Positions 1 through 5,284 are shown, numbered from the stretch's first letter. The stretch is DNA of 5,314 nt from Candidatus Saccharimonadota bacterium (GCA_900556885.1 UNSQ01000029.1:1-5314), one strand, 5' to 3'. The notes: generated by a model from the sequence alone, not told the origin. Numbers and translations are program-made.

Positions 1-774
1 GGTTTTGGAATTAAGCAAATCGGCTTTGCGGGAACTGGCGCGCACACGGTTTACGCTTTGCAGGAAACTGGCGAATTGAGGCGAGTTGATCTTGATAGCT
101 CGACAATTTCCAGCCCAATTTTAGTTGGCGTCGAATCTTTCAAGCTTTATGGCGATGATCGCTTGTCCTACCTGGCTGTTATTGACGGTAAAAAAGTGGC
201 AGGAATTTGGAAGCGAGATTGGAAAGAGCCGTTTGTGATTGGCACTTTTGCTACTAGTTCTACCCCAGTAATTCGAATTTCTCGCTATTTCAATAAAGAC
301 ACCGTGGTTTTGACTGATGGTAAAAATATGACAATTTATAGAGGCGACATTTCGGATTCTAAGGACCGCCAAAAAGAGTTCTTAAAAACGACAAATACCA
401 TTAAAATTGACAATGCGACTGCGAACGTGATGATGGACAATGCTGGGCGATTTATCGTGGCGCAAAACGGCGCGGCACTGCAGACTTACGACTTGGAGCG
501 TAAAGAATTGTCGAGCGTGTTTAATATTGGTGTGGCGCAGGAAGTGAAGTGGCTTGACAACTTCTATATTCGTAGCGTTTCTGCGTCGGGAAAAATGGAG
601 ATTCGCGAGTTTGACGGTACGAACGCTCATACGTTGATAGACGTTAAGCCTGGTTTGGATTCTGTTTTATCCTCAAATCAGCGATACGTTTACGGATTGA
701 CGACCAACGCTTCTGGAAAAATTGTCCTGAGTAAAATGAATATGGACAATGGATCTGTTGGGCTATTTAATTAA
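1..774 (+). CDS. C-terminal part of a beta-propeller-like (possibly PEGA-domain) protein
   Basis: The reading frame is open from the first base (GFGIKQIGF...) to a TAA at 772-774, giving 257 visible residues. The true start lies upstream of the window; the TTG at 58 is only an internal Leu codon. The visible part is made of repeated short beta-strand stretches of the form 'fIVAQNGAALQTYDLE' and 'FYIRSVSASGKMEIREFDG', each ending in an aromatic and an acidic residue. This is typical of WD40/beta-propeller blades. No catalytic motif or membrane segment is visible. Similar propeller tails follow an N-terminal membrane anchor and PEGA domain in some Patescibacteria surface proteins, and the adjacent sortase fits a cell-surface role. 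The N-terminal half is not visible, so the PEGA assignment is a guess. It converges with the sortase gene, with nine bases between the two stop codons. Confidence 0.6.
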   Translation, partial: GFGIKQIGFAGTGAHTVYALQETGELRRVDLDSSTISSPILVGVESFKLYGDDRLSYLAVIDGKKVAGIWKRDWKEPFVIGTFATSSTPVIRISRYFNKDTVVLTDGKNMTIYRGDISDSKDRQKEFLKTTNTIKIDNATANVMMDNAGRFIVAQNGAALQTYDLERKELSSVFNIGVAQEVKWLDNFYIRSVSASGKMEIREFDGTNAHTLIDVKPGLDSVLSSNQRYVYGLTTNASGKIVLSKMNMDNGSVGLFN

Positions 775-779
775 ATAGC
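762..779. repeat. 18-bp perfect palindrome between convergent genes, possible weak bidirectional terminator
   Basis: GCTATTTAA is followed directly by TTAAATAGC, a perfect palindrome that includes the TAA stop at 772-774 and ends five bases before the sortase stop codon. It could fold into a hairpin in either transcript. However, it is AT-rich, would need an open loop at its centre, and has no T-run after it on either strand. A terminator role is possible but weak. It may simply be the only 3'-end structure that the nine-base gap allows. Confidence 0.4.
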
Positions 780-783
780 TAGT

Positions 784-2199
784 TTATCGACCGCCGAATA
801 ATTTCTCAAGCAAAGTCGGCTCGGGTTTTCCTGGGATATTTGAGTTGTTGCTTTGCTGCTGATTTGAGCTGGATTCTGAAGTCGCGGTAGCTTTGCTTGG
901 GTCTGGGCTGATTTGTTCTGCGAAGATAAGAAGTCGTTTCTCCGCAGTTCCTAAAGGCACGCAACTTACAAGCGTCAGCATTGGCTTATCTGTATTAATC
1001 TGAACTTTTGAAACTTCGGTCGGCATAACAACTTCTGTTGATGTTATTTTATAAGTGTAGCGTTTCCCGTTGTAATTCATGTAAATAATGTCGCCCTTGA
1101 CCAACTTTTCATTCTGAGCAAAGACGAATTTATAATCGCCACCAGCAAAAGCGTCGTTGCTGGAGTGTGCGGCAAATACGGCATTTCCGACTTCGCCTGG
1201 CACGGCACTGGCGCCAGGAATTGAAAAGTGAGCTACTCCCTTCTCCATGGCTTTTGATTGCGATTTCGTGTCACTAGCGGCGCCGTAAATAACTGGCGCG
1301 TCAACGTTAATCTTTGGGATGATAATCCTAGGTTCTGGTCCGACAGTTACGTCGGTGGAGGCATCAACGATGATGTTTTGCGGGTTAATTGCGCCAGGTG
1401 TTGTATAGGCTGCGACCGCGCCGAAAATAACGCGGTTATATTGCAAAAACATGAAGACTAATAGCACCGATAATCCAGCAATCGCTGGAACGAAATGCCG
1501 GGATTTTTTCACTTTATTTGCGGAGTCGCGAACCTTTTGCTGAATTTGACTGCGAAGTTCTTTTATGGCTGCTTTTTGTGGGTCCAGAGGCTCGTCTTCG
1601 CTGATTACTGGCGTGATATTCTGACTTTCCTTCGTCAATCGAGAAATCTCACGGTTTTTTGCTGCGATGTCGCCAGCATAGTAACGCTCATAATACATCT
1701 GATAATATTTCTGCCAAGCGCTGTGGTATTGCTTCCATTGGTCGGCTAAAACTTGAGTGTGGACGGCTGAATTTTGAGTTTGAGCGGTTTGGTTTGTGGG
1801 AGCGGAATTGCTAATTTGTGGTTTTGGCTGAATCTGGGTTTGGGTAATTGGCATCGTTCGCATAGCGTGATTGACGGTGTCTTTTTTCAGCTCTGGCTGT
1901 GGTGTTGTTGAAGCTTGCTGAGGTTTGACCATTTGCGCCTTAGGCTGTTCTGATCGGACTTCGGGCTTTGACTGTGATTGATTGGAAAATGGTTGCGGCT
2001 GAGCTTTTTCTGACGCAGAATTTTGCTCTTCCGATCTGGAGTAAATAGCGTCAAGTTGACCACGAATAACATCGGCAGCGGCATTTCGTGAGGCTGCTGA
2101 GTCGCGAGTTGGCGGCGTGAGAGATCGGCGCTGATCTGATACCGGCATGCCCACTCGACCGTTTGATTGATCATCCGTCGGATACATAACTTCTTTCAT
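784..2199 (-). CDS. Membrane-anchored sortase with long Gln/Pro-rich cytoplasmic N-terminus
   Basis: Sortases are cysteine transpeptidases that cleave a sorting signal in secreted proteins and join them to the cell surface or into pili. The catalytic domain spans about residues 290-430 and has all three active-site residues: His345 (in FAAHSS), Cys413 (in TLVSC) and Arg422 (in GTAEKR). One membrane helix lies at about 236-258, preceded by basic KVKKSR. This predicts N-in/C-out topology with the active site outside. The first 230 residues are cytoplasmic, rich in Gln, Pro, Ser and Asn, and contain an aromatic cluster at 153-176 (W/Y at nearly every third position). A Ser/Asn/Gln-rich tail follows the catalytic domain. 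At 471 residues it is about twice the usual sortase length, because of the N-terminal region. The sortase class is not assigned. The first ATG overlaps a TATAAT box, so translation may really begin at Met5 (ATG at 2187-2185), giving 467 residues. Confidence 0.92.
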   Translation of the reverse strand: MKEVMYPTDDQSNGRVGMPVSDQRRSLTPPTRDSAASRNAAADVIRGQLDAIYSRSEEQNSASEKAQPQPFSNQSQSKPEVRSEQPKAQMVKPQQASTTPQPELKKDTVNHAMRTMPITQTQIQPKPQISNSAPTNQTAQTQNSAVHTQVLADQWKQYHSAWQKYYQMYYERYYAGDIAAKNREISRLTKESQNITPVISEDEPLDPQKAAIKELRSQIQQKVRDSANKVKKSRHFVPAIAGLSVLLVFMFLQYNRVIFGAVAAYTTPGAINPQNIIVDASTDVTVGPEPRIIIPKINVDAPVIYGAASDTKSQSKAMEKGVAHFSIPGASAVPGEVGNAVFAAHSSNDAFAGGDYKFVFAQNEKLVKGDIIYMNYNGKRYTYKITSTEVVMPTEVSKVQINTDKPMLTLVSCVPLGTAEKRLLIFAEQISPDPSKATATSESSSNQQQSNNSNIPGKPEPTLLEKLFGGR

Positions 2200-2203
2200 T
2201 ATA
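2198..2203 (-). promoter_or_regulatory. -10 box of the sortase gene, overlapping its first ATG
   Basis: On the minus strand this reads TATAAT, a perfect -10 hexamer whose last two bases are the A and T of the first sortase ATG. No strong -35 is seen 17 bases upstream. If it is used, transcription starts about seven bases downstream, inside codons 2-4. The mRNA would then lack the first ATG and begin just before the ATG of Met5, which follows the box after ten bases. Confidence 0.5.
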
Positions 2204-2233
2204 CGTCAAATTGATATCAAATAAAAGTCGTGC

Positions 2234-2262
2234 TTGTGAGAAATTGCTAGTTGTGTTACAAT
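2234..2262 (+). promoter_or_regulatory. Promoter of tRNA-Leu
   Basis: TTGTGA (2234-2239) and TACAAT (2257-2262) are separated by exactly 17 bases. A TGn extended -10 (TGT) sits directly before TACAAT. The expected start is near 2269, leaving a leader of about 20 bases before the tRNA. It is divergent from the sortase promoter, with about 30 bases between the two elements. Confidence 0.7.
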
Positions 2263-2290
2263 CATACGGTAGCTTGGAGCGTTCTCTTGT

Positions 2291-2377
2291 GCCGCGGTGG
2301 CGGAATTGGTAGACGCGCTAGACTCAAAATCTGGTGAGCAATAGCTCGTGCCGGTTCAAGTCCGGCCCGCGGTACCA
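2291..2377 (+). tRNA. trnL: tRNA-Leu (anticodon CAA), reads UUG
   Basis: A full class II tRNA cloverleaf is visible. The acceptor stem GCCGCGG (2291-2297) pairs with 2367-2373 and has one G-U pair at the end. The D arm follows with GGTAGACGC. The anticodon stem CTAGA/TCTGG encloses the loop CTCAAAA, placing anticodon CAA at 2325-2327. A long variable arm GAGC-AATA-GCTC (2336-2347) marks it as Leu/Ser type. The T arm is GCCGG-TTCAAGT-CCGGC (2350-2366). Discriminator A (2374) is followed by a genome-encoded CCA (2375-2377). The variable arm, discriminator A and CAA anticodon identify leucine. It has its own promoter and terminator, so it is a single-gene unit. Confidence 0.97.
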
Positions 2378-2396
2378 GAGGCAGCTTCAGGTGATA

Positions 2397-2421
2397 ATCG
2401 TCCGTTTTGGGCGATTTTTTT
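2397..2421 (+). terminator. Rho-independent terminator of tRNA-Leu
   Basis: ATCGTCC (2397-2403) pairs with GGGCGAT (2409-2415) in a 7-bp stem that includes one G-T pair. The loop is GTTTT and a run of seven T follows to 2421. It lies 20 bases after the tRNA CCA end. Confidence 0.85.
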
Positions 2422-2434
2422 ATGCAAAGAAAAC

Positions 2435-2502
2435 AGCCCGCAGAAAGGCGCTACCGAGGCTTTGTAGCCTTCCAGGCGAGCTGTCTTCTCTGCGGGCTTT
2501 TT
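2435..2502. terminator. Nested hairpin terminator, probably bidirectional, abutting the small membrane-protein gene
   Basis: A perfect 10-bp stem AGCCCGCAGA (2435-2444) / TCTGCGGGCT (2489-2498) closes a 44-base insert. On the plus strand it ends in TTTTT. On the minus strand GTTTTCTTT follows. Inside is a second hairpin: AAGG and CTAC (2445-2448, 2451-2454, with a CG bulge) pair with GTAG and CCTT (2464-2471). An alternative is AGGCT/AGCCT around TTGT (2457-2470). The minus-strand gene stops at 2503-2501, so its transcript runs straight into the stem. Ordinary terminators lack such a large, structured loop. Confidence 0.75.
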
Positions 2503-2722
2503 ACGACAGCCCTTTCCCTCCGTTCTCTTTAGCGTTAAGCAGGAACATAAGGCTAGCGAAGCCTCCGGCCAACGCCCCAATGGGCGCCGCGGAGGACATG
2601 TCTGCGGCAAGCAGGAATGCGATTAGCATCCCAGCTGCCGCTCCGATTGCGGCGGAAAGGGCGACGACCGCCACTAATGCTGTAACCATGATGATTAGAG
2701 GTCCAATCTTCACGGCACTCAC
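2501..2722 (-). CDS. Small Ala/Gly-rich two-helix membrane protein of unknown function
   Basis: I do not recognise the family. The 73 residues (70 if translation starts at codon 4) contain two hydrophobic segments, about 8-39 and 46-62. They are separated by a short turn (DMSSAAP) and followed by a charged, Gly-rich tail (NAKENGGKGLS). Such a hairpin of small residues is seen in holins, pore-forming bacteriocins and small membrane-stress proteins; nothing here decides among them. The gene is about 58% GC by hand count and favours GCC, GTC, ATC, TCC and GGG, unlike its neighbours, which suggests transfer. The GTG start at 2722-2720 overlaps the stop of a 9-codon leader ORF (GTGA). Its GAGGA Shine-Dalgarno is only one base away, so GTG codon 4 (2713-2711), ten bases from GAGGA, is an equally good start. 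A promoter, 5' hairpins and an abutting terminator support a real gene. Confidence 0.65.
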   Translation of the reverse strand: MSAVKIGPLIIMVTALVAVVALSAAIGAAAGMLIAFLLAADMSSAAPIGALAGGFASLMFLLNAKENGGKGLS

Positions 2723-2748
2723 TTCCTCTCGAGAAGTGCTTTACTCAT
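2719..2748 (-). CDS. Nine-codon leader ORF (MSKALLERK) overlapping the next start
   Basis: ATG at 2748-2746 opens nine codons and ends with TGA at 2721-2719, which overlaps the downstream GTG start as GTGA. The ORF runs through the hairpin that holds that start codon and contains the GAGGA Shine-Dalgarno of the next gene. This arrangement is typical of translational coupling, in which leader translation opens the hairpin. No Shine-Dalgarno is evident for the leader itself, and its length could arise by chance. Confidence 0.4.
   Translation of the reverse strand: MSKALLERK
2720..2738 (-). promoter_or_regulatory. Hairpin sequestering the Shine-Dalgarno and start codon of the small membrane protein
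   Basis: In minus-strand RNA, CACTTC (2738-2733) pairs perfectly with GAAGTG (2725-2720) around a 7-base loop, TCGAGAG. The 3' arm contains the GTG start (2722-2720). GAGGA (2728-2724) straddles the loop and the 3' arm. The stem should limit translation unless it is opened. Confidence 0.5.
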
Positions 2749-2760
2749 AACCAAGGGCTA

Positions 2761-2791
2761 CTTTCACCCTTTGACAAGTCATGGGTGAAAG
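2761..2791 (-). promoter_or_regulatory. 9-bp inverted repeat at the predicted transcript 5' end (operator or 5'-UTR hairpin)
   Basis: CTTTCACCC (2761-2769) and GGGTGAAAG (2783-2791) are perfect inverted copies 13 bases apart. On the minus strand they begin about ten bases after the -10 box. The site could be an operator over the initial transcribed region, or an RNA hairpin extended by TGA/TCA pairs inside the loop. A competing pairing is possible between AAGGG (2771-2767) and CCCTT (2757-2753). Confidence 0.6.
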
Positions 2792-2800
2792 CTTGATAGT

Positions 2801-2829
2801 ATGATACAACTAATTGTACGTAATGTCAA
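2801..2829 (-). promoter_or_regulatory. Near-consensus sigma70-type promoter of the small membrane-protein unit
   Basis: On the minus strand a perfect TTGACA (2829-2824) is followed after exactly 17 bases by TATCAT (2806-2801). It is the strongest promoter in the window. The predicted start near 2794 gives a leader of about 70 bases with two hairpins and a leader ORF. The -35 box begins 19 bases after the stop codon of the upstream gene. Confidence 0.8.
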
Positions 2830-2847
2830 GCAGATATTTATGAGAAG

Positions 2848-3639
2848 CTACATTTTGCAAATAGCGGTGCTGATTGCTGCTAGCGGCGCTTTCGGCGACC
2901 AAATCAAGTAGCTTGCGGCGCGGGCGCCGACGGTTCCCCGCCAAATTGCCATTGGTGCGTCCCATTTTTGGGTGACGACTTCTCCGCTGTGGGCGATTAT
3001 TAAATTGTCGGCATGAAAAACGCAAATTGTTACGGGATATGTGATGGTGAATTTGTGAAGCGCTTCGACGAGTTGCGACAATTGAATGCTGAATGTAATC
3101 ATTTTTGGATAAAAAATTGCGCGGAATATTTTCTGAACTTGCGCTAGACTTGCTACGAAAACCACGTGCGGATTGTCCAAAATTTCCTGAAAACTATTTT
3201 GCACAAGGTCAATCGCATCTCGCGTCAGCACGACGGGAATTTCTGACTTTTTGATCAATTCTTCGTAGACAATTGCCGTCTGACTATTTCGTCCAGCGTC
3301 GCCGCATAATAGTAATACGTCCGCCCATCTTTCCAGTGCCAAAGTTTCAGTGAGCGCTTCGTTTGCCAAACTTCCTGATTGGTTTGTCGGCGCGAATAAA
3401 ACGTCGGTCATATTCGCGGGAACATTTTTTTTCAAGGCGTCAGGGAGTAAAACGCGAGCCTCGCCCACGCCAGCCCTGAGCGCCTCTTGATAGCTTTCTG
3501 CCACTGCCAAAAAGCCTAATTTGTTACCGCCGATGATTCCTAATTTTCCCGCTTGGTCGCGTCGTTCTGGCTTGTTCCATTCGACATCTGGAAAAAGTGG
3601 CTTTCCTGGTTCTTGTTTTTGCCAAAATTTCATATCCAT
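2848..3639 (-). CDS. Degenerate ribokinase-fold protein, NAD(P)HX dehydratase (YjeF C-domain)-like
   Basis: The N-terminal part (GKLGIIGGNKLGFLAVAES..., residues 31-65) matches the opening strand-helix of ADP/ATP-dependent NAD(P)HX dehydratases, which repair hydrated NAD(P)H. WADVLLLCGDAGR (105-117) sits where the family has its GPGLGR loop. IPVVLTRDAIDLV (134-146) sits where DADAL is expected. Thus the glycine loop is altered, DAD has become TRD, and the C-terminal GGSGDVL motif with the catalytic Asp is not found; PMAIWRGTVGARAA (229-242) occupies that place. The length of 263 residues is near that of the domain alone, and no YjeF N-terminal epimerase is attached. I infer a related but perhaps non-dehydratase protein. 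Its ATG overlaps the xth stop by one base (TAATG), and a Shine-Dalgarno lies nine bases upstream. This supports Met1 over Met3 and places it in the xth operon. Confidence 0.65.
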   Translation of the reverse strand: MDMKFWQKQEPGKPLFPDVEWNKPERRDQAGKLGIIGGNKLGFLAVAESYQEALRAGVGEARVLLPDALKKNVPANMTDVLFAPTNQSGSLANEALTETLALERWADVLLLCGDAGRNSQTAIVYEELIKKSEIPVVLTRDAIDLVQNSFQEILDNPHVVFVASLAQVQKIFRAIFYPKMITFSIQLSQLVEALHKFTITYPVTICVFHADNLIIAHSGEVVTQKWDAPMAIWRGTVGARAASYLIWSPKAPLAAISTAICKM

Positions 3640-4439
3640 TACAAATCTACCTCAATACTCACCGGACAATGATCGCTGCCCATTTGTTCTGGATGAATTT
3701 GCGGATTAGTAACACGATTTGCGATTTCACACGACGCTAGCCAATAGTCAATCCGCCAACCGACATTTCGCGCTCTGGCATTCGCCCAATGCGTCCACCA
3801 AGTGTACGCGCCAGTTTTTTCGGGGAAAACCGTCCGGAAAGTGTCTGTGAATCCAGCGTCCAAATAATTCTGGAAACCTTCCCTTTCTTCGTTGGTGAAG
3901 CCGTGTTTGCCGACGTTGGGTTTCGGATTTGCCAAGTCAATTTCCTGGTGCGCCACGTTCATATCGCCGCAATAAAGGACTGGCTTTGACAATTCCAATT
4001 CTTCCAGATAAGCCAACACTGCCTTATCCCATTTTTTATGTCGCAAATCCAATCGGCTCAAATCCCCTTTTGAGTTCGGAGTGTAACAATTGACGACCCA
4101 AAAATCGTCAAATTCGGCGGTGATAATTCGTCCTTCGTCGGCTGGATTGCCGTATTCGTCGCCCGTTAAATCAAATTGCTCAATGATGTTCGGCGGAAAA
4201 CCGTCGCGCCAGCTTAAGGGTGGAATTTTTGAGAAAATCGCCGTGCCGGAATAGCCTTTTTTGGCAGCGGAATAGAAATGCTCGTGATAATTTGGCAGGT
4301 CAATTTCAACTTGATCTCTGGCGGCCTTAGTTTCCTGCAGACACAGAATATCTGGATTGTACGTGTTGATAAACTTCGCGAATTCACCTTTATTGATGAC
4401 CGCACGAATGCCGTTTACATTCCAAGAGAAAAGCTTCAT
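3639..4439 (-). CDS. xth: Exodeoxyribonuclease III / AP endonuclease
   Basis: This is a cytoplasmic base-excision-repair enzyme of the ExoIII/APE1 (EEP) family. It cuts the backbone 5' of abasic sites and trims 3' blocked ends, using Mg2+. All active-site motifs are visible in order: WNVNG (Asn7), LQETK (Glu36), NCYTPN (Tyr119), GDMNVAH (Asp159, Asn161), GWRIDYW (Asp231) and SDHCP (Asp256, His257). At 266 residues it has the normal length for a bacterial ExoA/Xth protein. Nothing is missing. The ATG lies six bases after a TATAAT box, so the mRNA is probably leaderless. The stop codon overlaps the start of the next gene (TAATG), making a two-gene operon. Its promoter is back to back with that of the alpha/beta hydrolase. 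Confidence 0.97.
   Translation of the reverse strand: MKLFSWNVNGIRAVINKGEFAKFINTYNPDILCLQETKAARDQVEIDLPNYHEHFYSAAKKGYSGTAIFSKIPPLSWRDGFPPNIIEQFDLTGDEYGNPADEGRIITAEFDDFWVVNCYTPNSKGDLSRLDLRHKKWDKAVLAYLEELELSKPVLYCGDMNVAHQEIDLANPKPNVGKHGFTNEEREGFQNYLDAGFTDTFRTVFPEKTGAYTWWTHWANARARNVGWRIDYWLASCEIANRVTNPQIHPEQMGSDHCPVSIEVDL
3649..3653 (-). promoter_or_regulatory. Shine-Dalgarno of the YjeF-like gene, inside the end of xth
   Basis: On the minus strand GAGGT lies nine bases before ATG 3639-3637, within the last codons of xth. It favours Met1 over the ATG two codons later. It is the only well-spaced Shine-Dalgarno in the window, and it belongs to a gene internal to an operon. Confidence 0.65.
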
Positions 4440-4445
4440 AATTTT

Positions 4446-4451
4446 ATTATA
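4446..4451 (-). promoter_or_regulatory. -10 box of xth, giving a leaderless mRNA
   Basis: On the minus strand TATAAT is separated from the xth ATG (4439-4437) by exactly six bases (AAAATT). The usual start point therefore falls on the A of ATG. The -35 (TTCATT at 17 bases) is weak. Confidence 0.7.
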
Positions 4452-4460
4452 CCGTGATGA

Positions 4461-4466
4461 TATAAT
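4461..4466 (+). promoter_or_regulatory. -10 box of the alpha/beta hydrolase gene
   Basis: TATAAT ends three bases before ATG 4470 and nine bases before the in-frame ATG at 4476. The expected start point (about 4472-4474) would skip the first ATG, so Met3 (or Met6 at 4485) may be the real start on a near-leaderless mRNA. No Shine-Dalgarno is seen. A second candidate -10, TATTAT (4445-4450), would leave a short leader and keep Met1. Confidence 0.55.
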
Positions 4467-4469
4467 TTA

Positions 4470-5279
4470 ATGAATATGCTACCAATGTATGATAAGTTTT
4501 TGGGCGAAATATCAAGCGGCTTTATGGACGTCGGAGGCGTGAAAACTGCTTGCTATTTTTATCAAGGCGGCTCGAATAAAACTATTTTGCTAATTCACGG
4601 CATTGGTGGCGATTTTCACGGGATGATTCCGTTAGCTTACCGCCTGAAAAATGACGCGAATTTAGTGTTTGTTGATTTGCCTTCTCACGGTAGAAGTCAA
4701 TTGATAAAAGATATGAAAATGAGCGACGTTGAAAATTGGGTGATGAATTTGATGCCGGCTTTTGGCGGTAAAGGCGTGTCAATTGACGAGGTTGTTGCCC
4801 ATTCGCTTGGATGTTTGGCGGCAAATAAAATGCAATGCCAGAAAATTTGGTACATCAGCCCTCCGATTAAAACTTCGGCTATATCGAGAATTTCCTCGTC
4901 GTTCTTTTACCGCACTCGTTGGGCGAATCAATATATTTATTTGAACTATTATTTTTCGGTGTTTCGTGGGCTGTGCTTGGTGAATAATAGGCGGAAAAGC
5001 ACTGTGGATTTGATACGGTGGCTGACGAAAAATACGCGAGTAACGCGGCGGCAATATTTGGAGCAATCGAAAATTGCGCGGGACATTTCTCGGGGTGAAA
5101 AAATTATTATTTCTGAGCATGAGTTTACGGGATTGATAGTTGGGCGACGGGACAAGATTTCGCTTCCCGTGAGCGCCGCCGATGGTGTAAAAATTGATAA
5201 ATTTGTGGAGATTGATACGGGACATTTATCGGTGTTGGATAGTCCAGAGCTGGTTGCCGAATTGATATTGGCGGAATAA
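4470..5279 (+). CDS. Alpha/beta-hydrolase fold protein, substrate unknown
   Basis: This 269-residue protein has the signatures of the alpha/beta-hydrolase superfamily (esterases, lipases, peptidases). LLIHGIGGD (40-48) forms the oxyanion-hole strand, FVDLPSHGRS (67-76) is the next conserved loop, and VVAHSLGC (108-115) is the nucleophile elbow with Ser112. Asp228 in GRRDKI and His252 in DTGHLS complete a plausible catalytic triad. The elbow has Ala rather than Gly as its first small residue (A-H-S-L-G), a common variant. Residues 133-210, between the core strands, are rich in Arg, Tyr and Ile and should form the lid domain that sets substrate choice. There is no signal peptide, so it is probably cytoplasmic. 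The reaction cannot be told from sequence. Three ATGs (codons 1, 3 and 6) compete as start; promoter spacing favours codon 3 or later. It is divergent from xth, 30 bases apart. Confidence 0.88.
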   Translation: MNMLPMYDKFLGEISSGFMDVGGVKTACYFYQGGSNKTILLIHGIGGDFHGMIPLAYRLKNDANLVFVDLPSHGRSQLIKDMKMSDVENWVMNLMPAFGGKGVSIDEVVAHSLGCLAANKMQCQKIWYISPPIKTSAISRISSSFFYRTRWANQYIYLNYYFSVFRGLCLVNNRRKSTVDLIRWLTKNTRVTRRQYLEQSKIARDISRGEKIIISEHEFTGLIVGRRDKISLPVSAADGVKIDKFVEIDTGHLSVLDSPELVAELILAE

Positions 5280-5284
5280 TTATT

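Noticed and set aside
1887..2174. Alternative frame of 95 codons within the sortase N-terminal region
   Set aside because: It lies wholly inside the sortase gene in another frame, with no promoter or ribosome-binding site. Low-complexity Gln/Ser coding often leaves open shadows.
2355..2377. Phage or island attachment site in the 3' end of tRNA-Leu
   Set aside because: No second copy of the tRNA 3' end is visible in the window and no integrase gene is present, so the foreign insert cannot be tied to tRNA-directed integration.
2334..2750. Open frame of 138 codons on the plus strand opposite the small membrane-protein gene
   Set aside because: It begins inside tRNA-Leu and crosses two terminators. 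Its Ala-rich product mirrors the GC-rich opposite strand.
2771..2805. Plus-strand promoter from TTGACA at 2771
   Set aside because: The -10-like hexamers downstream have poor spacing or poor sequence (GATAGT at 18, TAGTAT at 20, TATGAT at 23). It would also read antisense into the YjeF-like gene. TTGACA here is part of the spacer of the inverted repeat.
2810..3025. Minus-strand frame of 71 codons overlapping the end of the YjeF-like gene, as a sign of a frameshift
   Set aside because: Its product is Arg-rich shadow sequence. The main frame continues with sensible protein sequence to its own TAG at 2850-2848.
3789..3989. Plus-strand frame opposite xth
   Set aside because: Antisense to the highly conserved catalytic region of exonuclease III, with no supporting signals.
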